Positions 9,573 to 16,700 of a DNA stretch of 64,000 nucleotides are shown in pieces. Below the pieces are notes generated by a model. It did no database searches, was not told where the DNA came from, and saw nothing but the letters and a program-made list of their open reading frames with translations. Each line of letters begins with the position of its first letter. The first letter of the stretch is position 1. The DNA is from JAICSD01 sp035637115 (GTDB lineage: Bacteria; Acidobacteriota; Vicinamibacteria; Vicinamibacterales; 2-12-FULL-66-21). Made by a program: the position numbers and the translations under genes. The stretch is taken from contig DASPXV010000151.1 in NCBI GenBank assembly GCA_035637115.1, positions 1-64,000 of the forward strand, read 5' to 3'.

Positions 9573-10514
9573 GTGCATGTGTTAGGAATCGATGCTGGCG
9601 GCACGAAGACCGTCTGCCAGCTGGCCGACGACACCGGACAAGTCCTGGCGGAAGCGCGTCGCGGCGGCGCGAACCTGCAGGCGGCCGGCGAGCTCGAAGT
9701 GGAAAAAGTCCTCCATGAAGTAATGGAGGAGGCCATCGGCGATCGCGACGTCCACCCCGCGGCCATCTGCCTCGGCATCGCCGGCGTCGATCGGCCGGAC
9801 GATGCGCGCGTGGTGCGGGGGATCATGAAGCGCATCGGCTACAAGGCGAAGGTGCTCGTCGTCAACGATGCGCTCGTGGCCCTGGAAGCGGGCGCGCCTG
9901 ACGAGCCTGGCGTCGTCCTGATCGCGGGCACGGGATCGATCGCGTACGGGCGCAACGAGCACAATCAGGCCGCGCGTGTCGGCGGCTGGGGCTACATGCT
10001 CGGCGATGAGGGCAGCGGCTATTGGATCGGCAGGGCGGCGCTTCGCGCCGTGCTGCGCGAGGCGGACCGCCGCGGACCGGCGACGCAGCTGACCGGTCTG
10101 CTCCTGAACTACTACGGCGTTCCGCGCGCGCAGGATTTGATTGCGCAGGTTTACCACGGTACGCTGCGGCCGTCGGCGATTGCCGCGCTCGCGCAATGCG
10201 TGCAGGCAGCGTTCAGCGACGGCGATCAGGTCGCCATCGGGATTCTGCGCGGCGCCGTCGATCAACTGGAATCCGCTGCGCTCTCCGTGGCGCGGCGCCT
10301 GGAACTGATTGGCTCCGATTTTCCGTTTGTGCTCTCGGGCGGTATCTTTCGCGCGGTGCCGTGGCTCGAGGAGGAGCTCGCGCGCCGGCTGCCGCTGGCG
10401 TCGCCACGTGCCCGGACGATCCTGCTGAACGAGGAGCCGGCCAGTGGAGCGGTGCGCCTGGCCCTGATTGAGGCGCGCGGCGGCTACAAGGTGCCCGCCT
10501 ACAAGACCGACTAG
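9573..10514 (+). CDS. BadF/BcrA-family N-acetylhexosamine kinase (GlcNAc/MurNAc kinase-like)
   Basis: 313 residues from the GTG at 9573, which has GAGGG at 9564-9568; the frame is open further upstream but that part lies inside the receptor gene. ASKHA-fold motifs are GIDAGGTKTVCQLADDTG near the N-terminus (phosphate 1), CLGIAGVDRP, VVNDALVALEAG, LIAGTGSIAYGRN, GDEGSGYWIG, and VLSGGIFR in the adenosine-binding part. The family includes human NAGK and clostridial MurK, which phosphorylates both GlcNAc and MurNAc. With nagB directly downstream and murQ close by, formation of GlcNAc-6-P and/or MurNAc-6-P in the cytoplasm is inferred. The stop TAG directly abuts the nagB ATG. Confidence 0.88.
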   Translation: MHVLGIDAGGTKTVCQLADDTGQVLAEARRGGANLQAAGELEVEKVLHEVMEEAIGDRDVHPAAICLGIAGVDRPDDARVVRGIMKRIGYKAKVLVVNDALVALEAGAPDEPGVVLIAGTGSIAYGRNEHNQAARVGGWGYMLGDEGSGYWIGRAALRAVLREADRRGPATQLTGLLLNYYGVPRAQDLIAQVYHGTLRPSAIAALAQCVQAAFSDGDQVAIGILRGAVDQLESAALSVARRLELIGSDFPFVLSGGIFRAVPWLEEELARRLPLASPRARTILLNEEPASGAVRLALIEARGGYKVPAYKTD

Positions 10515-11249
10515 ATGAAGGTCACGATTTTCAAAGACGAGCGCGCGCTCGCGAAGACGCTCGCCGGCCACGTTGCGCAGGCCCTCGCAGGGAAACCCGA
10601 TCTTGTCCTCGGACTTCCGACAGGACGCACTCCCATTCGCCTGTATCACGAGCTCGGCGCGATGCACGCGAACGCGCAGGTCGATTTCTCGAAGGCGACG
10701 ACGTTCAACGTGGACGAGTTCCTCGGCGTCGGCCGCGAGCATCCGGGCAGCTATCGCGCGTTCATGGAGGAACATCTCTTTTCGCGCGTCAACCTGTCGC
10801 CGGAGCGGATCAACGTGCTCGACGGCAGCGCCGCCGATGCGGCGGCGGAGTGCGCGCGCTACGAGCGCGCGATCGAGAGTGCCGGCGGGATCGACCTGCA
10901 GCTGCTCGGCATCGGCACGAACGGCCACATCGGGTTCAACGAACCGGCGCGCGAGCTGGTCGGTTCGACGCACCGCGTGATGCTGAAGGCGTCCACGCGG
11001 CGCAGCAATGCGGCACTCTTCGGCGGCGACGAGAAGAAGGTGCCGTACGAGGCGTTGTCGATGGGCATGGCGACCATCCTGCGCGCGCGACGCATCGTCA
11101 TGATCGCAACAGGCAAGTCGAAGGCGCGCTGTGTCGAGCAGGTGGTGCGAGGACCGATCACGACGAAGCTTCCCGCGTCGTTCCTTCAGGTGCATCGGGA
11201 TGTCGAGCTGATGCTCGACGAAACCGCCGCCGGATCGCTAAATCCCTAG
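10515..11249 (+). CDS. nagB: Glucosamine-6-phosphate deaminase
   Basis: 244 residues. It converts GlcN-6-P to fructose-6-P and ammonia. Motifs are LGLPTGRTP (substrate phosphate loop), FNVDEFLG with the catalytic Asp, and GIGTNGHIGFNEP with the catalytic His. It starts immediately after the kinase stop codon, so the two are cotranscribed. No nagA deacetylase is in the window; it must be supplied elsewhere for the pathway to work. The last 12 nt overlap the 3' end of convergent murQ. Confidence 0.95.
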   Translation: MKVTIFKDERALAKTLAGHVAQALAGKPDLVLGLPTGRTPIRLYHELGAMHANAQVDFSKATTFNVDEFLGVGREHPGSYRAFMEEHLFSRVNLSPERINVLDGSAADAAAECARYERAIESAGGIDLQLLGIGTNGHIGFNEPARELVGSTHRVMLKASTRRSNAALFGGDEKKVPYEALSMGMATILRARRIVMIATGKSKARCVEQVVRGPITTKLPASFLQVHRDVELMLDETAAGSLNP

Positions 11250-12188
11250 GATCTCGCGCAGGCGCGGTTCGATGTCCTCGCCGATCGCTTCGCGGACCAG
11301 GTTGTCGGCCTTGCGGAGCCGCTTCATCGCCTGCGGGAGCGTCAGGTTCGCCTTCTGCATGACGATCGCCGCCTTGACGTTCCAGCGCGAGCGCTTGAGG
11401 AGCGCCTCGGCGTCATCCGGCTCGAGACCGGTCACCACGCCGACGATCCGTTTGGCGCGATCCTTCAGCTTTTCGGAACCGGTCCGGACGTCGACCATCA
11501 GGTTTCCGTAGGTCTTGCCCCACTTGATCATCGAGACGGTGGTGAGCATGTTCAGCACCATCTTTGTCGCGGTGCCTGCTTTGAGGCGGGTCGAACCGGC
11601 GATGACCTCGGGGCCGACGCCGGGCGCGATGACGAGATCGACGAAATTCTGCAGTTCCGAACCGGGCCAGCAGGTGACGAAGATGATCTTCGCGCCCGCT
11701 TTTCGCGCGCGTGTGAGGCCGCCACGCACGAACGGCGTGATGCCGCTCGCGGAGACGCCGATTATGACGTCGCGGTTCGAGAGGCGCAGCCGCGCGATGC
11801 TGCGGCCACCTTCCTCATAATTGTCCTCGACACCCTCTTTTGCCTGGAACACCGCCGTTTGCCCGCCCGCCATGATGCCCTGGACGATGCGCGCCGGTGT
11901 GCCGAAGGTTGGCGGCATTTCGGCGGCTTCCACCACGCCCAGCCGACCACTCGTCCCTGCGCCGATGAAGATCACGCGTCCCCCTTTACGGAGCGCCTGC
12001 GTGATGATCTCGATGCCGTGCGCGATCTTTTCCTTCTCCTTCTGCACCGCGACGATCACCTTGCGGTCCTCGTTGACCATCAGGTCGATGATGTCGCGGA
12101 CCGGAGCCTTGTCGATCGCGAGGCTGGCTGGATTGATCTGTTCGGTGGGAAGCGACTGCCACTTTGATTGCGTCGTCGGCACGGGCAA
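11238..12188 (-). CDS. murQ: N-acetylmuramic acid 6-phosphate etherase
   Basis: 316 residues. It cleaves the lactyl ether of MurNAc-6-P to give GlcNAc-6-P and D-lactate. SIS-domain signatures include IFIGAGTSGRLGVVEAAEMPP and VIIGVSASGITPFVRGG; the segment AGSTRLKAGTATKMVLNM is typical of MurQ. The C-terminal helical part (VTGLEPDDAEALLKRS) is intact. The start is TTG at 12188 or GTG at 12182; a TATACT at 12199-12194 suggests a leaderless transcript, so the exact start is uncertain. Its place beside nagB and the sugar kinase identifies a MurNAc salvage branch. Confidence 0.95.
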   Translation of the reverse strand: MPVPTTQSKWQSLPTEQINPASLAIDKAPVRDIIDLMVNEDRKVIVAVQKEKEKIAHGIEIITQALRKGGRVIFIGAGTSGRLGVVEAAEMPPTFGTPARIVQGIMAGGQTAVFQAKEGVEDNYEEGGRSIARLRLSNRDVIIGVSASGITPFVRGGLTRARKAGAKIIFVTCWPGSELQNFVDLVIAPGVGPEVIAGSTRLKAGTATKMVLNMLTTVSMIKWGKTYGNLMVDVRTGSEKLKDRAKRIVGVVTGLEPDDAEALLKRSRWNVKAAIVMQKANLTLPQAMKRLRKADNLVREAIGEDIEPRLREILGI

Positions 12189-12211
12189 TCGCTAGTATAA
12201 ACTCTGCCGGG
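12189..12211. promoter_or_regulatory. Compact divergent promoter between murQ and moxR
   Basis: The 23-bp gap holds AGTATAAACT. The minus strand reads TATACT (12199-12194), placing a start site at or near the murQ start codon. The plus strand reads TATAAACT (12196-12203) about 10 nt before the moxR ATG. No -35 box or Shine-Dalgarno is clear in either direction. Confidence 0.5.
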
Positions 12212-13105
12212 ATGGAAGCTGACATTTCTCCTGCATCAATCGATCGCGTGGCCGAGGTGGCCGGCAGGCTCGAGCGCGAGCTCGCCAAGGCGATCGTGGG
12301 GCAGCAGCGTGTCATCCGGGAGATCCTGATCGCGTTCCTGGCGGGCGGGCACTGCCTGCTGCGCGGCGTACCGGGGCTCGCGAAGACGCTCATCATCAAG
12401 AAACTCGCCGACGCTGTGCACCTGCGCTTCAACCGGATCCAGTTCACGCCGGATCTGATGCCGTCCGACATTCTCGGCGCCGAAGTGATCGAGGAGGATC
12501 GCGCGACGGGCAAGCGCGTGATCCGGTTCATCCGCGGACCTATCTTCGCGAACATCATTCTCGCGGACGAAATCAACAGGACGCCGCCAAAAACGCAGGC
12601 GGCGCTGCTCGAAGCGATGCAGGAATACCAGGTCACGGTCACGGGCATCCGCTACGATCTCGAGCGCCCGCTGTTCGTGCTGGCGACACAGAATCCCATC
12701 GAGCAGGAGGGAACGTACCCGCTGCCCGAGGCACAGCTCGATCGTTTCATGTTCAACGTCGTGATCGAGTATCCGACCGCGGAGGAAGAGCGGCGGATTC
12801 TGTCGATGACCACGGGCACGGCGGAGCCCAGGATCGAGGTCGTGGCGAGCGGCGACGAGGTCGAGCGGCTGCACGGCGTCGTCCGCGACGTGCCGGCGGC
12901 CGATAACGTCGTGGACTTTGCGGCGAAGCTCGTTCGCGCGACACGGCCCGCGGGGGAAGAGGCGCCGGGCGGCGATCTGGGTCGTCGATGTGTCGCCGTT
13001 GGCGCCGAACGTGCGGATTGCGCATGCACGCATGGCGAGCTCACGTCTGCCCGGGCAGGCGCTGGACGTGTCCATCGTCCTGAACGGCGACGGCGTGGCG
13101 GGTAA
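12212..13105 (+). pseudogene. MoxR-family AAA+ ATPase, 3' truncated
   Basis: Residues 1-246 from the ATG at 12212 are a normal MoxR ATPase: Walker A GVPGLAKT (52-59), Walker B ILADEIN (116-122), and the sensor region FVLATQNPIEQEGTYPLPEAQLDRF. After LVRATRP (about residue 240-246) homology stops and the frame runs into low-complexity residues to a TGA at 13105. The usual C-terminal lid of about 80 residues is missing. MoxR proteins normally precede DUF58 and BatA-type membrane proteins; here the downstream sequence is the tail of such a protein in another frame. A deletion joining two genes of one operon is the simplest reading; a mis-assembly is the alternative. Confidence 0.75.
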
Positions 13106-14501
13106 AGAAAGCGAGCTCGTTCTTGAAGACGCCGGGATTCCGGTCGCATCCGCGCGGCACCGCTGGAATAGCGACCGAGATCGGTGGGAGGCGCACCTGC
13201 AGTACCTCGCGCCGTCAGCCGCGGGCGGCCGGCTTCGCGTACGCGTGGCGCCGCTTGCCGGAGAATCGACCGCGGACGACAACGTTGCCGACGTGGCGGT
13301 GCCACCGGTGCGGGGTCCGCTGCGCACGCTTGTCGTTGAAGCACCGGTGACGTGGCCGGCGGTGTTCGTTCGACGCGCGTTGGAAGGGGAGAGCGCGTTC
13401 TCCGTGTCCTCGCTCCAGCGCGCCGGAAAGAGCGTCGCGACGCGTACCGGCGGTCCACCGCCCGGAAACGGGGACAGTCCCCGTTTCCAGCGGCAGAAAA
13501 CGGGGACTGTCCCCGTTTCTGCGCTGACGCGCAGCGCCCTCGTACCGTTCGAGGTCGCCATCATCGGTGGCCCTGACAATCTGTCGCCGGCGGATCTCGA
13601 GGCGCTGCAGTGGTTTGTGGAAGCGCGCGGCGGTGTGGTCATCTTCGTGCCCGCTCAGCGGCCGTCAGGCCAATACCGATCGCTTATGGGCGGGGACATG
13701 TTCGACCCACGCGCGCTCGAAGCGCCGGTCCCTCTCGGCGCTGAGCTCTCCGCATCGGAATTCGTGGTTCCCCGCGAGCTGCCCCCCTGGTCGAGTGCGT
13801 TCGCGGCCGATCCGCAGGGCAATCCCGTTGTGTTCTCGCTGCGCAGAGGCGCCGGGGCTGTCGTCTTCTCCGGCGCGCTCGACGCATGGCGGCACCGAGG
13901 CCAGGACGAAGAAGCGTTCGCGCGTTTCTGGCGACGCGTCGTCGCCACGAGCGCCGTGTCTGTGCCTCCGGCAGTCGACGTCGAGCTGACGCCTGCACTC
14001 GCGCGTCCAAACGAGCGCGTGACGATCACTGTTCGCGTCCGGGACACGGAACTCTCATCCGGCGCGGACCGCATGGAACCGCCGTCACTCGAAGCGCGCG
14101 CGGTAGGCCCTCAAACGAAGACCGACGAGGCCGTCAGACTGTGGCCTACAGCTGAACCCGGCGTGTTCATTGGCGAATGGCGTGCGCGTGAGGCGGGAGA
14201 CTACAACGTCAGCGTGTCGGCCGGTGTCTTGCGCGGCGACGCGGCGATCCATGTCGCCTCTGATATTGTCGCGGCCTCTCCACTGCAGTCCGACGATCTC
14301 GCATTACTCGCCCGCGCATCGGGCGGCCGGGTTTTTCCGGCAGCGCGCCTTTCCGACCTGACCGCCGCACTGAAGGCAGCGTATCCGGCGCGTCCAGTCG
14401 TTTATAGCGTCCGCATCATGCGATCGCCGTGGTGGTGCGTGCCGTTTGCCGCGCTCCTGTGCGTCGAGTGGACCCTTCGCCGTCGCCGCGGTCCAGCGTA
14501 A
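12918..14501 (+). pseudogene. BatA-like membrane protein, 5'-truncated remnant
   Basis: The open frame begins inside moxR; recognisable sequence starts near 12957 with KRRRAAIWVVDVSP, which resembles the middle of BatA-type proteins after the N-terminal membrane region. Then come a CARDB-like beta region, a GATase1-like segment (LRTLVVEAP ... VAIIGGPDNLSPADLEALQWFVE ... GAGAVVFSGALDAW), further beta domains and one C-terminal membrane helix (WWCVPFAALLCVEW). The N-terminal helices are absent and no credible start with a ribosome site precedes it. An in-frame palindromic repeat lies at 13464-13520. The exact family is uncertain; the truncation itself is well supported by the broken moxR upstream. 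Confidence 0.65.
13464..13520 (+). repeat. Paired AAACGGGGAC palindromes inserted in frame
   Basis: Two near-identical palindromes lie 10 nt apart. The first (13464-13488) has 12-nt arms GGAAACGGGGAC / GTCCCCGTTTCC around a central A; the second (13498-13518) has arms AAACGGGGAC / GTCCCCGTTT around a central T, i.e. the reverse complement. They encode NGDSPRF and TGTVPVS within the BatA remnant without stopping the frame. This is a typical small palindromic interspersed repeat. Confidence 0.85.
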
Positions 14502-14504
14502 GCC

Positions 14505-15404
14505 ATGAGCCCCGCTATGACCGAGTGCGTGAACACGTACCTCGACTACCTGCGCGACGTAAGGCGCCTGTCGCCGAACACGGTGAGCAGCTACGCGCGC
14601 GATCTCAGCGCACTTTGCGCTTACGCGGGGAAGAAGGAGCAGGCGATCGAATCGCTCGATCGGCGCGACCTCGAAGCGTTCGCCCGGCAGCTGATGACGA
14701 ACGGCCTCGCGCCGCGTTCGGTGGCGCGCGCGATCGCGTGCGTCCGCGGGCTCTACAAGTTTCTGCTCCTCGAGAAGCGCATCGCCGCGGATCCTGCCGA
14801 GGACCTTCGCGCGCCGCGCGCGTGGCCCGCGCTGCCGAAGTACCTGGACATGCAGGAGGTCGATCGGTTACTCGCGCAGCCGGACACAACCAACGCACGC
14901 GGCGTGCGCGACAAGGCCCTCATCGAGCTTCTGTATGCCACGGGCCTGCGCGTCACGGAGCTCCTGAATCTGAAGGCGGGGGACATCAACCTCGCGGCCG
15001 GCTACCTGACGTGCATCGGCAAAGGGGACAAGCAGCGGATCGTTCCGCTCGGCGAGTCCGCGGCCGACTGGGTGCGCCGCTACATCGCAGACGCGCGTCC
15101 CGCGCTGCTCAAGGGACGAAAATCGAACTGGCTCTTCGTGAACGCGAAGGGAGGCACGCAGCTCTCACGCGTGGGATTCTGGAAGGTGTTGAAGAACTAC
15201 GGCATCAAGGCGGGCGTCTCCCGCGATATCAGCCCGCACGTCCTGAGGCACTCCTTCGCGACGCACCTGCTGGAACGGGGCGCGGATCTGCGCGCGATCC
15301 AGATGATGCTCGGGCACGCGGACCTGTCGACGACGCAGATTTACACGCACGTGCTCGAGGCGCGCCTGCGAGCGGTCTACGACAAATTTCACCCGCGCAA
15401 ATAA
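14505..15404 (+). CDS. xerD: Site-specific tyrosine recombinase XerD
   Basis: 299 residues. An N-terminal SAM-like core-binding domain (about 8-95: YLDYLRDVRRLSPNTVSSY) is followed by the catalytic domain with the full R-K-H-R-H-Y set: GLRVTELLNL (Arg), GKGDKQR (Lys), HVLRHSFATHLL (His and Arg), GHADLSTTQIYTHV (His and nucleophile Tyr). The length and the YDKFHPR tail match chromosomal XerD, which resolves chromosome dimers at dif with XerC. No att sites or phage genes are nearby. The start ATG lies 4 bp after the preceding frame stops. Confidence 0.92.
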   Translation: MSPAMTECVNTYLDYLRDVRRLSPNTVSSYARDLSALCAYAGKKEQAIESLDRRDLEAFARQLMTNGLAPRSVARAIACVRGLYKFLLLEKRIAADPAEDLRAPRAWPALPKYLDMQEVDRLLAQPDTTNARGVRDKALIELLYATGLRVTELLNLKAGDINLAAGYLTCIGKGDKQRIVPLGESAADWVRRYIADARPALLKGRKSNWLFVNAKGGTQLSRVGFWKVLKNYGIKAGVSRDISPHVLRHSFATHLLERGADLRAIQMMLGHADLSTTQIYTHVLEARLRAVYDKFHPRK

Positions 15405-15483
15405 ATTCGTGAGGTCTTTGTGGTACAGTTCCAAGGTTCTAGCCACTCGCAATTCTGCGTAAGCGAAGGAGTTCGATTCGCAC

Positions 15484-16635
15484 ATGAGCCGTAATGGCCA
15501 CTATCTCTTTACGTCGGAATCGGTGACCGAAGGGCACCCTGACAAGATCGCCGACCAGATTTCCGACTCCATTCTGGACGCCATCCTCGCGCAAGACCCC
15601 GTCGGGCGCGTCGCCTGCGAAACCCTGGTGACGACAGGCCTGGCCATCGTCGCAGGAGAGATCACCACGAGCTGTTACGTGGACTTCCCGAGCATCGTCC
15701 GTGAGACGATCCGCGAAGTCGGCTACACGCGCGGCAAGTACGGATTCGACTCCGAGACGTGCGCGGTTCTTTCTTCGATCCACGGCCAGTCGCCGGACAT
15801 CGCGCAGGGGGTGGATCCCGGCGGCGCGGGCGACCAGGGGCTGATGTTCGGGTACGCCTGCACGGAGACGCCCGAGCTGATGCCGATGCCGATCATGCTG
15901 GCGCACAAGCTCGTGAAGGGGCTTTCCGATCGGCGCCGCGACCAGTCGATGGACTACCTGCGTCCGGACGGGAAATCGCAGATCTCCATCGAGTACGACC
16001 ACGGGCGTCCCGTGCGCGTCGACACGATCGTCGTGTCCACGCAGCACAGCCCGACGGTCACCAACGAGACGCTCCGCGAAGACATCACCGAGAAGATCGT
16101 CAACAAGGTCATTCCGAAAGAGATGATGGACGCGAAGACGCGCATCCTCATCAACCCGACCGGACGATTCGTCGTCGGCGGCCCGCACGGCGACGCCGGC
16201 GTGACCGGGCGCAAGATCATCGTCGACACTTACGGCGGCGCAGCCCCGCACGGCGGCGGCGCGTTCTCGGGCAAGGATCCGACGAAGGTGGATCGTTCGG
16301 CGTGCTACATGGCGCGCTACGTCGCGAAGAACGTCGTCGCGGCGGGACTCGCCGAGCGTTGCCTGGTGCAGCTGGCGTACGCAATCGGCGTCGCCGAGCC
16401 CGTGTCCGTGCTGATTGACAGCTATGGCACCGGCACGGCGTGCGACGAGAAGATCGCCGAGCTGGTGCGCGCGCACTTCAAGCTGACGCCGCGCGGCATC
16501 ATCGAATCGCTCGATCTGCGCCGCCCGATCTACAAGAAGACGGCCGCGTTCGGCCACTTCGGCCGCACCGAGCCGGAGTTCACCTGGGAAAAGACGGACA
16601 AGGCCGCGGCGCTGCGCGCTGACGGCGGCAAATGA
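15484..16635 (+). CDS. metK: S-adenosylmethionine synthase
   Basis: 383 residues, standard length. It makes SAM from methionine and ATP. Motifs are GHPDKIADQISD (ATP/metal site), GAGDQGLMFGYAC, and the phosphate loop GGGAFSGKDPTKVDRSA. A GAAGGAG ribosome site at 15465-15471 precedes the ATG. The 79-bp leader shows no recognisable SAM riboswitch. The stop codon is followed at once by a GATTGGC-type periodic array. Confidence 0.97.
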   Translation: MSRNGHYLFTSESVTEGHPDKIADQISDSILDAILAQDPVGRVACETLVTTGLAIVAGEITTSCYVDFPSIVRETIREVGYTRGKYGFDSETCAVLSSIHGQSPDIAQGVDPGGAGDQGLMFGYACTETPELMPMPIMLAHKLVKGLSDRRRDQSMDYLRPDGKSQISIEYDHGRPVRVDTIVVSTQHSPTVTNETLREDITEKIVNKVIPKEMMDAKTRILINPTGRFVVGGPHGDAGVTGRKIIVDTYGGAAPHGGGAFSGKDPTKVDRSACYMARYVAKNVVAAGLAERCLVQLAYAIGVAEPVSVLIDSYGTGTACDEKIAELVRAHFKLTPRGIIESLDLRRPIYKKTAAFGHFGRTEPEFTWEKTDKAAALRADGGK

Positions 16636-16700
16636 TTGCCGGCTGGCGATTGGTGATTGCCGATTAAACGGACCGGCGATTGGCGATTGCCGATTGGCGA
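16636..16700 (+). repeat. Degenerate heptad array, GGCGATT/GCCGATT theme
   Basis: Consecutive 7-nt units GGCGATT, GGTGATT, GCCGATT, then after a short break GGCGATT, GGCGATT, GCCGATT fill the metK-PHP gap. The array runs straight into the PHP gene, whose likely GTG start at 16701 touches its last unit. The same unit theme recurs at 37124-37292 and 48530-48703. Confidence 0.8.

Noticed and set aside
10500..10520. Riboswitch or ribozyme control of nagB
   Set aside because: The kinase stop codon and nagB start codon abut, leaving no leader.
14505..15404. Phage or island integrase
   Set aside because: Length, motifs and housekeeping neighbours fit chromosomal XerD; no attachment repeats or phage genes are present.
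15405..15483. SAM riboswitch upstream of metK
   Set aside because: The leader is only 79 bp and none of the conserved SAM-I or SAM-II core elements was recognised.
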